From NCBI GenBank assembly GCA_963758365.1, contig CAVWVB010000001.1, positions 496,001 to 560,000 of the forward strand: a DNA stretch of 64,000 bases. The letters are read 5' to 3'. Shown here one piece after another: positions 44,319 through 52,605 of the stretch (the stretch's first letter is position 1; every line of letters starts with the position of its first letter). The position numbers and the translations under genes are program-made. The notes under the pieces were generated by a model that did not search any database, had not been told where the DNA came from, and saw only the letters and a program-made list of their open reading frames with translations. This DNA is from Dokdonella_A sp963758365. Its GTDB lineage: Bacteria > Pseudomonadota > Gammaproteobacteria > Xanthomonadales > Rhodanobacteraceae.

Positions 44319-46325
44319 TCATTTCCCGACATCATGTTCGCCATCGGAGCCAGATTGCTCATGCTTCTTGAGCGCGGCCCGCAGGGGGTGGATGAATCCA
44401 TCGAGCATGCCGAAATGGTTACGCCGCTCCAGTGCGTCGATCATGGCACGTGCTTCGTTGCTCTTGCCTTCGAAAATGAGGACGACAATCAGGTTTTTCT
44501 GGGCTTCGATGTCGTTGGGATGGCGCCGCACTACTTCGCGATAGTCGCGCTCGGTTTGCTCGCGATCGTTCAGCACGTGCCACGCGAACTCGCCGTGTAC
44601 CGCGAGCAGGCCGACATTCGGCGACGGGTGCGTGAACGCCGCCGCGTAGGCTTCACGCAGACGCGGCAGGTCGGACTCCTTGCAGTCCTTGTCCGTGAAG
44701 CAATGATTGAGCCGAGATAGCGCATGGATCGCATTCGTATCCGCGGGCTCACGTTTCAGCTTGTCGATCAGCGACGTCCACACGCTGTCTGGAATCGCAT
44801 AGCCGGACGGGGCGAGCACGCCGATCATGCTCTGTTCGAAGTGAATGCTTGCACCGGGCAGATTGCGCGCACGATCGAGCACCTTCAAGGCCGCATTGAC
44901 TGGTTCCGGCCGACGTTTTTGGCGTGCTTCGATCAGCAAAGCCTGCGCATAGTCGTACTGGGCCGCAGAGGAGTCCGGTCGCTTCATGGCCTCGCTGCTG
45001 GCAAGGCGCAGACGGGTCGGACCACTCTTGCGCACGCATCCATGTGGTGCCGGCGTAGAAGAGTGCGGCGACGGCTACGACGGCGAAGCGCGCGCGCGCG
45101 CGTTGCAATGGACCTTCGAGCGCGATGAGACTCGCGCCGGCGAGCACCAGGCCGGCAGACGGAAAATAGTTGCGGTGCTCAAATGCAAGGATCAGCGGGA
45201 TCACGGTCGCGGTCAGCAGATGACCCGCAAAGAACCAGCCGACGCCCAAGCGCGAACAGTGGACGGCGACGACGCTGCCAGATCGCAGCGCCGAGCAGCG
45301 TCAGCCAGCGCGAGGATGCAAAGCAGCGTAGTCGGCGGATCGAGCAGTCCGTGCGAAAGCGCGATGTCATCGTGGTAGAGCGTCAAGCGCATCGAGGCTG
45401 GGGGCGAGCGTCCAGCCGATGTAGTCGACGAGCACGCGCGCTTCGGTCAGCAGGCGATCGACCAGGTAGGTGTCGTGGCCGGTCAGGATGTCGACATTGA
45501 GGAAGCGGCCCCACATCCAGATCACGCCGACGACGAATGGCACCAGCAAGCGTGACGACATAGAGGGCCGAAGACCGGAGCGGCTGAGGCGTCCGTCGCG
45601 GTTGCGTCCTCCGGTGATGCAGACCTCGACGAGCAGCGCATACAGCGGCAGCACGATTGCGGTTTCCTTGGCGAGAATGCCGACTCCGGTGCCGATGATG
45701 ATGCTCGCCCAGAGGCCCAGCGAGCCTCCCTCGCCGCGCCATACGCGCAGGCGAGCATGCAGATACCACCAGAGGCCAAGGAACGTGAACGTCGCCGCGA
45801 ACGATTCGAGACGCTGAACCACGTACAGCACGGCGGTCAGGTTGATCGGCAGCAGCAGCCAGAGGCCGGCAAGCGCGGCCGCCGCGATGCCGCCATCGAA
45901 GTCGGCGCGCGTCGCCATGCAGTGCCGGCGCATTCGCGGCGCAGCGCGAACAGGCCGCGCAGCGCGAGGAACAGCAGCACGCCGTTGAGCAGATGGATGC
46001 CGAGGTTGGTCAGCTTGAACGCGGTCGGGTCGAGGCCACTGAACCAGTAGTTGACCGCGAAGCTCAGCATCGTCAACGAGCGGAATGGCGGCGTTCCCGA
46101 TGGGTAACGAAAGGGCGGCGGTCCACCACTGCGCGAGCGTGCCGTCCTTGACTTGCACATTCGAATTGCCGGTGATCGAGCCCCAGTCGTCGTAGACCCA
46201 GCCGCCATGCAGGCCCGGAGATAGGCGATGGCCGCCAGTGCCAGGAACGCGCCCAGCAACAGTGCGGCCTTCGGCCAATGCCCAGCTCGATGCATGATCG
46301 GTCGGATTCGGTTGCGGGCGCGCAT
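44319..46325 (-). pseudogene. GT-C-like TPR membrane protein, frameshifted (paralog 3)
   Basis: Third paralog of the GT-C-like family, broken into at least five reading-frame pieces. Recognisable blocks in order are HGGWVYDDWGSITGN, MLSFAVNYWFSGLDP, LPINLTAVLYVVQRLES, LVDYIGWTLAPSLDAL, FEHRNYFPSAG and RLASSEAMKRPDSS to the C-terminal repeats. Shifts fall near 46,215, 46,090, 45,920, 45,385 and 45,030. Against paralogs 1 and 2, one (near 45,385) looks like a single inserted A and another (near 46,215) a single missing base. The last 238 codons are intact. Either a decayed gene or local sequencing error; the adjacent pilA shows the same problem. Confidence 0.8.
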
Positions 46326-46393
46326 GGCGATACTAGCAGGGCCGGCCGAGTTCGAAAGTCGCGTCAATCGGTGCGCGCGTGGATTGGCTTGCG

Positions 46394-46421
46394 CAAAAAA
46401 AAGCCCCTGCAAGCAGGGGCT
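46394..46421 (-). terminator. Rho-independent terminator of pilA
   Basis: Read on the minus strand, AGCCCCTGC and GCAGGGGCT form a perfect 9-bp stem with a two-base loop, followed by eight T. It lies 24 bp after the pilA stop and is the best intrinsic terminator in the window. It should insulate pilA from the GT-C gene. Confidence 0.93.
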
Positions 46422-46444
46422 CGTCTCAAATCAATCGAAGGATA

Positions 46445-46887
46445 TTAGCGGCAGGAAGCTGGCAGCAGTTCCTTGCTGACCGTGCTGCTCGTGCAGGTCC
46501 AGCCGGTCAGCTGGCCCGAACGCGGAGCCGACGTGGCATCGGGCGCCACGAGGATCATAGGCGAGGCCGTCGACACCCGAACCGACGTTGTTGTAGGTCA
46601 CGGTGATGGCCCGTGGCCGGGTGTATAGGTCAAGACTGGAAATATACTGGCTGGCCTTGATATTGCCGCAGCCCGCTGCCGTCTGAGGTCTGCGGCATCG
46701 TGTTCAGGCTGGCCACATACTCGACGACCGACGATTTGCACGCATCGGCAGCGACGACACCTTCCGTCACCTTCGAACGCTTGATGTAGTTCTGATACGC
46801 CGGCAGCGCGATGGCGGCCAGGATCGCGATGATCGCTACGACGATCATCAACTCGATGAGCGTGAAGCCTTTCTGGATCTTCTTCAT
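46445..46887 (-). pseudogene. pilA: Major type IV pilin PilA, two frameshifts as written
   Basis: The start MKKIQKGFTLIELMIVVAII is a textbook class III prepilin leader and N-terminal helix (PilD cleavage after G7, Glu5 of the mature chain present). The frame stops at 46,630 after 85 residues. Shifting frame near 46,674 and again near 46,570 restores CGNIKASQYISSLDL, ITVTYNNVGSGVDG and a C-terminal disulfide loop (GWTCTSSTVSKELLPASCR). The 443-bp span is two bases over a multiple of three, which fits one extra G in each of two G-runs. Corrected, it would encode ~146 residues. Sequence error is likely. Confidence 0.88.
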
Positions 46888-47004
46888 GGTGGTTCCTCTG
46901 GATTGGTGAAAACGGTTTGCCCCTAGAGCCGCCAACCTTGCCAGGCGGACCCGCTTCCGCGATCGCTAGTCGTGCTGCGATCGACGGCTCGCGGAATATG
47001 AACA

Positions 47005-47020
47005 GCAGCTTCCGTGCCAA
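47005..47020 (-). promoter_or_regulatory. Sigma-54 promoter of pilA
   Basis: Minus strand TTGGCACGGAAGCTGCT. The -24 GG (47018-47017) and -12 GC (47006-47005) have the exact sigma-54 spacing, and TTGGCACG matches consensus. It predicts a start near 46,993 and a ~105-nt leader. PilR, encoded 1.3 kb upstream, is the expected activator. Confidence 0.85.
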
Positions 47021-47029
47021 GTCGAGCCT

Positions 47030-47052
47030 AACCGACGAACGGTCGGTTTTTT
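47030..47052 (+). terminator. Terminator-like stem with T-run on the plus strand upstream of pilA
   Basis: AACCGAC (47030-47036) and GTCGGTT (47042-47048) pair around GAACG, and TTTTTT ends at 47,052. As RNA it would terminate plus-strand transcription, but no plus-strand gene lies before it. It sits between the sigma-54 promoter and the putative activator sites. Confidence 0.6.
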
Positions 47053-47093
47053 GCTATGAAGGTTCGGCGATGAGACGAGGTTCTCAGGTTGCC

Positions 47094-47135
47094 TGACAGG
47101 GGGTGCGTGGAATGTCAGGGTCTGACAATTTTGTC
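47094..47135. promoter_or_regulatory. Probable PilR activator sites: cluster of TGTC/GACA
   Basis: GACA at 47095-47098, TGTC at 47113-47116, GACA at 47123-47126 and TGTC at 47132-47135 lie about 100-140 bp upstream of the predicted pilA start. Known PilR sites in Pseudomonas are tandem (C/G)TGTC elements at that distance. The rest of the 380-bp pilA upstream region shows no gene. Confidence 0.6.
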
Positions 47136-47267
47136 GTCCGCAGCAAGCGTATGCTTTCGTCGTTGAATGGTCTGGAATTCCTGGATCGGGCCGCTCACGC
47201 GCGGTCTGGGGAGTCCGCTTCGTGGAATCAGCATCCGGGATCAATGCACGTTGCGGGCCGGCGCTGG

Positions 47268-48017
47268 TCAGTTCGGCCATGGATTGACCGCTACCGCGCG
47301 CAGCGGCTGGCCATTTTCGCGATCGAGCAGCATCACGAGATTCGCCTTGCGCGCGGTCAGCGGTACCCAGACGATGCGGTCGGCGGGTTCGCCGACCTTG
47401 GCCAGCGCCGCGCGCAGGGTCTCGCGCTGTTCCGGATCGGGAATTCTCAGTTTGTCGAGCGGTTTGGCCCGCTCGAGCAGGGCCGGCGCCGCGCTCGCAT
47501 AGTCGACGTAGTACTGCGGGTATTCGTCGATGTCCTTGCCGGCCGTCGCTGAAAAAAGAACCTTGTTGCGTTCCTGCCAGGTGCCCGGAATCCGCGTGCC
47601 CGCGAGGCGCGGCCCGGTGAACGAGAGGCTGCGGAATTCCGGTTTGCTGCCCTTGGCCAGATCCTTCGGATCGAGTTCGCTCGCTGATACCAGCACGAAA
47701 CGATCGACTGCGCTGACCAGGAACACGGGCCGCGACTCGAGCACGATCGACAGGCCGTAGATCAGCGCACCGGCCTGCAGGACCGCGATCATCGCGAGAT
47801 CGAACTTGAGTCCCTTCTTGCCGGAACGGAACAGGATCAGGGTCAGCAGCGGGCCGAGCACGAGGTCCACACCGACCAGCAGCAGCACGAGCGTGTCCGC
47901 GCCGGCCGCGTGGAAGTATGGCGGCGGATACCAGACCAGCAGCAGCAGCGCGCCGACGACGAGTCCGATCGTGGCGCTGATCGAGAGGTGGATGGAAGCG
48001 GCTTTCCAGCGCGACAT
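47268..48017 (-). CDS. tfpZ: TfpX/TfpZ-family type IV pilin accessory protein
   Basis: A 249-residue inner-membrane protein with helices near 8-32, 38-62 and 75-95 and a periplasmic C-terminal domain. The pattern WYPPPYFHAAGAD, GVDLVLGPLLTLILF and SVDRFVLVSASEL-like text (here SAVDRFVLVSASELD) is that of the accessory proteins encoded next to pilA in some Pseudomonas and xanthomonads. These modulate assembly of their cognate pilin. The ATG at 48017 is chosen; the frame extends upstream without homology. It lies between pilR and pilA. Confidence 0.85.
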   Translation of the reverse strand: MSRWKAASIHLSISATIGLVVGALLLLVWYPPPYFHAAGADTLVLLLVGVDLVLGPLLTLILFRSGKKGLKFDLAMIAVLQAGALIYGLSIVLESRPVFLVSAVDRFVLVSASELDPKDLAKGSKPEFRSLSFTGPRLAGTRIPGTWQERNKVLFSATAGKDIDEYPQYYVDYASAAPALLERAKPLDKLRIPDPEQRETLRAALAKVGEPADRIVWVPLTARKANLVMLLDRENGQPLRAVAVNPWPN

Positions 48018-48145
48018 GCGTTGATTCCGGTCCGGCGAACGCGAAAATCCTAACAAGTGCCTACGAGTTCGGGGAAGCCGTCCGGATCGCGGGTCAAGCC
48101 CCGTCAAAGACGTCGCTGCGAGGACCTCCAACCGACGCATACGTG

Positions 48146-48173
48146 GTAGGTCAGGTCGCCCCGACCTGACGCC
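48146..48173. repeat. Dispersed palindromic repeat GTCAGGTCG-CCC-CGACCTGAC
   Basis: A perfect 9-bp stem (48150-48158 with 48162-48170) around CCC, flanked by GTAG and GCC, in the gap between tfpZ and pilR. The same palindrome recurs in the tandem array at 61.5-61.8 kb, once with identical arms. It behaves like a REP-type element. Confidence 0.8.
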
Positions 48174-48224
48174 AGCGCCGCAAATCGTGACTTGGACAGG
48201 CCACACGACGGGACCGTTCCGCCG

Positions 48225-49649
48225 TCACTCGATACCGAGCTTCTCCAGCCGGTAGCGCAACTGGCGCAGCGTGAGGCCGAGCTGCTTGGCCGCCGCGGTA
48301 CGGTTCCAGCGCGTGAGCTCGAGCGCCTTCATGATCGCGGCGCGTTCGGTCTCGGCGACGGCCGCGGCGAGGTCGCTCGGAAATCCCTCGTCGTCGGCGG
48401 GTTCGGGTGCGAGCACCGCAGGCGTTTGTGCATCGTCCCAGCCGCCCGGGGTCGGCGGCGGGGTGTTCGACCAGGCCTCGGCGCTCGCGGCCGCGCCGCG
48501 GTCGCCGGCGACCAGACGCAGGTCGGCGGCGCCGACGCTGTTGTTCTCGCACAGCGCGACCGCGCGTTCGAGCACGTTTTCGAGTTCGCGCACGTTGCCG
48601 GGGAAATCGTATGCGAGCAGCGCCTTGAGGCCGTCCGGCTGCAGCCGCGCGGGCGGGTTGCCGCTGTCCTTGGCCAGCCGTTCGAGCACGCGGCCGGCGA
48701 GCTTGGGAATGTCCTCGCGGCGGTCGCGCAGCGGGGGCACGCGCAACTCGATCACGTTGATCCGATAGAAAAGATCCTGTCGGAACGAGCCGAGTTCGAC
48801 GAGGCGCGCGAGGTTCTTGTGCGTCGCCGAGAGGATTCTCACATCGATGCCGACTTCGGCGCGCGCGCCGATCGGGCGCACCGCCTTCTCCTGGATCACG
48901 CGCAGCAGTTTGACCTGCATGTGCATCGGCAGCTCGGCGACCTCGTCGAGGAACAGCGTGCCGCCCTGCGCCGCGTGGAACAGGCCGTCCTTGTCGGTCT
49001 GAGCGCCGGTGAAACTGCCGCGCTTGTGGCCGAAGAATTCGCTTTCCATGAGTTCGGACGGGATCGCGCCGCAGTTGACCGGCACGAACGGCGCAGTCGA
49101 GCGTGGTCCGAGCTCGTGGATCAGGCGCGCGACGAGTTCCTTGCCGACCCCGGACTCGCCCGCGATGTACACGGGTGCCTGGCTGCGTGCGACCTTGGCG
49201 ATCGTCGCGCGCAGTTCGATCATCGGCGCCGAATCGCCGATCAGCTTGCTGCTGCTGGTGACCTGGTCGCTTTTCTTTTCCTCGGACAGCTTGAGCGCGG
49301 TCTGCACGAGACGCCGCAGCACGCTGATGTCGACCGGTTTGGAAACGAAGTCGAATGCGCCGGCCTTGAGTGCGTCGACGGCGGCGTCGACATTGCCGTA
49401 GGCGGTGATCATCGCAACCGGTGTTTCCGGATACTGCGCGGCAATCAGCGCGATGATTTCCTGGCCGGAGCCATCGGGCAGACGCATGTCGGTGAAGCAC
49501 AGCGCATAGCGCCGGTCGGCGAGCCGCTCGCGCGCTTCGGCGACGGTCGCCGCGGTCTCGACCACGAGATCCATGCGCCCCAGGGTGAGCGTCAGCAGCT
49601 CGCGGATGTCGCGTTCGTCATCGATGACCAGTGCGTAGTGCTTGCTCAT
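48225..49649 (-). CDS. pilR: Sigma-54-dependent response regulator PilR
   Basis: A 474-residue NtrC-type regulator. The receiver domain (1-120) has VIDDERD and phospho-acceptor Asp in FTDMRLPDG. The AAA+ domain (~135-370) has Walker A GESGVGKE, the sigma-54 contact loop GSFTGA and Walker B GGTLFLDEVAEL. The Fis-type helix-turn-helix (~430-474) is NRTAAAKQLGLTLRQLRYRLEKLG. Its closest context is pilA and its sigma-54 promoter. The partner kinase gene pilS, usually adjacent, is not here: the next gene upstream is PEP carboxykinase. Confidence 0.92.
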   Translation of the reverse strand: MSKHYALVIDDERDIRELLTLTLGRMDLVVETAATVAEARERLADRRYALCFTDMRLPDGSGQEIIALIAAQYPETPVAMITAYGNVDAAVDALKAGAFDFVSKPVDISVLRRLVQTALKLSEEKKSDQVTSSSKLIGDSAPMIELRATIAKVARSQAPVYIAGESGVGKELVARLIHELGPRSTAPFVPVNCGAIPSELMESEFFGHKRGSFTGAQTDKDGLFHAAQGGTLFLDEVAELPMHMQVKLLRVIQEKAVRPIGARAEVGIDVRILSATHKNLARLVELGSFRQDLFYRINVIELRVPPLRDRREDIPKLAGRVLERLAKDSGNPPARLQPDGLKALLAYDFPGNVRELENVLERAVALCENNSVGAADLRLVAGDRGAAASAEAWSNTPPPTPGGWDDAQTPAVLAPEPADDEGFPSDLAAAVAETERAAIMKALELTRWNRTAAAKQLGLTLRQLRYRLEKLGIE

Positions 49650-49828
49650 GCGGTGCGAGTCGTGGCGGGCGGGGCGTCCCTGCAAGAGTAAGGCGCGGAG
49701 CGCGGCAAGGCAAAGGGTGGCGCGTGGCGGCGCTGGCGCCGGGTGTCGAAGCGGCGCATGGTCGCGGCTTTGTCGCTGCCGCCGGGCACGCGCGCCCGAT
49801 GGGCGTGCCGTGGATGCGCTTACCGCGC

Positions 49829-51640
49829 CTAGCCGGTCGCGGTCCGGGGAATTCGCGCATCGCGCGCGAGGGCCGCGGCGACGCGTTCCTGCTCGCCCTT
49901 GAGCGCGACCGGCGCATGGTTCCCGAACGAAGCCAGGTAGGTGCCGATATCGCTGACCTCGGCATGCCAGCCCGGCGCTTCGACCGCGAGCAGGGTCTCG
50001 AGTGCGCGATCATCGAGGTCGAGTCCGTCCAGGCGCAGATCGCGCTTGCCGGGTACGAATCCGATCGGCGTTTCGACCGCACCGGCATCGCCCCTGCAGC
50101 GGCCGATGATCCATTCGAGCACGCGCAGGTTCTCGCCGAAACCCGGCCAGACGAACCTGCCGTCGACGCCCTTGCGGAACCAGTTCACGTGGAAGATTTT
50201 CGGCAGCTTCGCGCCGGGTTTGTCGAACGACAGCCAGTGCGCGAAGTAGTCGCCGTAGTTGTAGCCGCAGAACGGCTTCATCGCCATCGAGTCGCGGCGC
50301 AGCACGCCGACCGCGCCGGTTGCGGCCGCGGTCGTTTCCGAACCCATTGCGGCACCGACCAGCACGCCGTGCTTCCAGTCGCGCGCTTCGAACACGAGCG
50401 GCACCAGCGACGGGCGACGTCCGCCGAACACGATCGCCGAGATCGGCACGCCCTGCGCGGCTTCGGCTTCGGGCGACCAGCTCGGACACTGCCTCGCGGC
50501 GACCGTGAACCGCGAATTGGGGTGTGCGGCCGGGCCATTCTTCGGATCGTAGGGCCGTCCCTGCCAGTCCAGCGCCGGCGTGCCGGGCAAGCCTTCCCAC
50601 CAGGGCTGGTTGTCGGCGGTCACCGCGACGTTGGTGAAGATCGTGTCGTGCTGGATCGTCGCCAGCGCATTCGGGTTGGTCGTGCTGCTCGTGCCCGGAG
50701 CGACGCCGAAGTATCCGGCTTCCGGATTGATCGCCCACAATCGCCCGTCCTTGCCGGGCGTCATCCAGCAGATGTCGTCGCCGACCGTCCACACTTTCCA
50801 GCCCGCCTTGCGGTAGCCCGCGGGCGGAATCAGCATCGACAGGTTGGTCTTGCCGCAGGCCGACGGGAACGCCGCGGCGACATAGTGCGTTTCGCCTGCG
50901 GGGTTTTCGATGCCGACGATCAGCATGTGCTCGGCGAGCCAGCCTTCCTCGCGCGCCTGCCAGCTCGCGATGCGCAGCGCGTGGCACTTCTTGCCGAGCA
51001 GTGCGTTGCCGCCATAGCCCGAGCCGTAGGACTTGATCGTCAGCTGCTCGGGGAAATGCATGATGAAGCGGCGTTCGGGGTCGAGTTCGCCGGTCGAATG
51101 CAGGCCCTTGACGAAAGCGTCTGCCCGCTCGCCGCGGGCGGTCCGCTCGATGCCCTCACGCTCCATGCGGGCCAGCGCGGGCGCGCCCATGCGCGTCATC
51201 AGGCGCATGTTGGCGACCACGTACGGACTGTCGGTGATCTCGACGCCGCAGCGCGAAATCGGCGAGTCGATCGGGCCCATGCAGTACGGAATCACGTACA
51301 ACGTGCGGCCGCGCATGCAGCCGTCGAACAACGCATCGATCTTGGCGTGCGCCGCGGCCGGTGCCATCCAGTGGTTGTTCGGACCGGCGTCCTGTGCGTC
51401 CTCGGTGCAGACCAGGGTCAGATGTTCGACGCGCGCGACGTCGCGTGGATCGGAACGGTGCAGGTAGCAGCGCGGATGGGTCCGCGGATTCAGCGCGACC
51501 AGGGTCCCGTCGTCGAGCATCTGCGCGACCAGCGCGTCGTATTCCGCCTCGGAGCCGTCACACCAATGGACCGCATCGGGTCGGGTCAGTCGGGCGACTT
51601 CGTCGACCCAGCGGTTCAACGCATCGAGCTTGCTGGACAT
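49829..51640 (-). CDS. pckG: Phosphoenolpyruvate carboxykinase (GTP)
   Basis: This enzyme converts oxaloacetate and GTP to phosphoenolpyruvate, CO2 and GDP, entering gluconeogenesis. The 603-residue length fits the GTP class. The P-loop with reactive Cys, FPSACGKTN, is the pckG signature, and GGRRPS plus the PFCGYNYGDYFAHWL block are characteristic. The ATP-type enzyme is unrelated in sequence. The ATG at 51640 (MSSKLDALNRW) is preferred over an upstream in-frame start. Stands alone between pilR and the TetR gene. Confidence 0.97.
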   Translation of the reverse strand: MSSKLDALNRWVDEVARLTRPDAVHWCDGSEAEYDALVAQMLDDGTLVALNPRTHPRCYLHRSDPRDVARVEHLTLVCTEDAQDAGPNNHWMAPAAAHAKIDALFDGCMRGRTLYVIPYCMGPIDSPISRCGVEITDSPYVVANMRLMTRMGAPALARMEREGIERTARGERADAFVKGLHSTGELDPERRFIMHFPEQLTIKSYGSGYGGNALLGKKCHALRIASWQAREEGWLAEHMLIVGIENPAGETHYVAAAFPSACGKTNLSMLIPPAGYRKAGWKVWTVGDDICWMTPGKDGRLWAINPEAGYFGVAPGTSSTTNPNALATIQHDTIFTNVAVTADNQPWWEGLPGTPALDWQGRPYDPKNGPAAHPNSRFTVAARQCPSWSPEAEAAQGVPISAIVFGGRRPSLVPLVFEARDWKHGVLVGAAMGSETTAAATGAVGVLRRDSMAMKPFCGYNYGDYFAHWLSFDKPGAKLPKIFHVNWFRKGVDGRFVWPGFGENLRVLEWIIGRCRGDAGAVETPIGFVPGKRDLRLDGLDLDDRALETLLAVEAPGWHAEVSDIGTYLASFGNHAPVALKGEQERVAAALARDARIPRTATG

Positions 51641-51745
51641 GGCATCGCGGCGCCCGCGAGGGCGCCTTCGGGACTGGGAAAGAATCAGGACGGTAGCCGC
51701 GCCGTGCAGGCAATGCAAGGCGATGTGCGGCAGGCAGCGGCGCGA

Positions 51746-52342
51746 TCAATCGGGGATCAGGATTTCGATGAAATCGCCGATATAGGCCTCGAATTCTTCA
51801 TGGCTCATGCGCGGCTGGCCGATCTGCGCAAGCTGGATGAAACCCACATAGGCGGAATAGGCGAGGCGCGCCCGATTCGCCGCGGTGACCTGATCGAAGC
51901 CGGCCTGACGGAACGCTTCGGTCACGAACGCGATGCGCCGCTCCGATACGCGCTCGACCAGGGGTCCGATCTGGGGCTGGTCCAGCGCCTTGATCAATGC
52001 CGCGAGCACCGCGTGCGACTGGCGCTTGCGGCTGACTTGCCGGATCAGTTCGCGGACCCGTTCGCGCGGGTCGGCAACCGCCTCGATCGGCGCGAGCACG
52101 GTGTCCTCGTCGCTGCGCTCCCAGCGCTCGATCGCGGCCTGGATCAGCGCCTCGCGCGTTGCGAAGTGCCAGTAGAAGCTGCCCTTGGTGACCCCGAGCC
52201 GGCGTGCCAGCGGCTCGACCGCGACCGCGGACAGACCGGTTTGCGCGAGTGCGTCGAGCGCGGCCTGTTCCCAGTCGGCCGCCGACAGACGCACACGCGG
52301 TTCGAGTTTCGCGGCATTCGCGGACATCCTGGCAGTGTGCAT
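51746..52342 (-). CDS. TetR-family regulator, probable controller of fadE
   Basis: A ~198-residue TetR repressor. The N-terminal helix-turn-helix (SAADWEQAALDALAQ ... LARRLGVTKGSFYWHFATREAL) is clear and the C-terminal ligand domain is variable. It is divergent from fadE; the 263-bp shared region holds a 20-bp palindrome over the fadE -10 box. This suggests it represses the acyl-CoA dehydrogenase and is released by an acyl-CoA or related ligand. The ATG at 52342 has GGAA upstream; 52327 is an alternative. Confidence 0.88.
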   Translation of the reverse strand: MHTARMSANAAKLEPRVRLSAADWEQAALDALAQTGLSAVAVEPLARRLGVTKGSFYWHFATREALIQAAIERWERSDEDTVLAPIEAVADPRERVRELIRQVSRKRQSHAVLAALIKALDQPQIGPLVERVSERRIAFVTEAFRQAGFDQVTAANRARLAYSAYVGFIQLAQIGQPRMSHEEFEAYIGDFIEILIPD

Positions 52343-52519
52343 GACGTGCGGTTCCAATAGAAGGCGCAGACCGAGCGATGCCTATCGTCTGCGCCGATCC
52401 CGCCAAGGCCAGCTCCGATCCCTGCGCTGCACACGCATGCGCGGGCGTGCGATCGTGGGCGCCGGACCGGCGCTGGGCAGAGCGCGCGAATCGGCGCTGG
52501 GGCATCGGCGCGCGGCACA

Positions 52520-52561
52520 TTGACGGCGTGGCGATCCGTCGACCATACTTTACCGTATGGT
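52520..52561 (+). promoter_or_regulatory. fadE promoter overlapped by a TetR-type palindrome
   Basis: TTGACG (52520-52525) and CATACT (52544-52549) are 18 bp apart. ACCATAC (52542-52548) and GTATGGT (52555-52561) form perfect 7-bp arms around TTTACC, covering the -10 box and probable start. The symmetry and position are typical of an autoregulated TetR operator. The rest of the divergent region (52,343-52,519) shows no gene. Confidence 0.8.
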
Positions 52562-52605
52562 AGTGTGAACGAGTGGGCTGCCGTCCCGGTCTCAGGAGAC
52601 ACGAC

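Noticed and set aside
46630..46887. An 85-residue stand-alone small pilin
   Set aside because: The downstream frames continue the pilin sequence to a proper disulfide loop and terminator, so this is one frameshifted pilA rather than a short protein.
49631..52360. Long plus-strand ORF opposite pckG and the TetR gene
   Set aside because: Shadow frame; both minus-strand genes have complete motifs.
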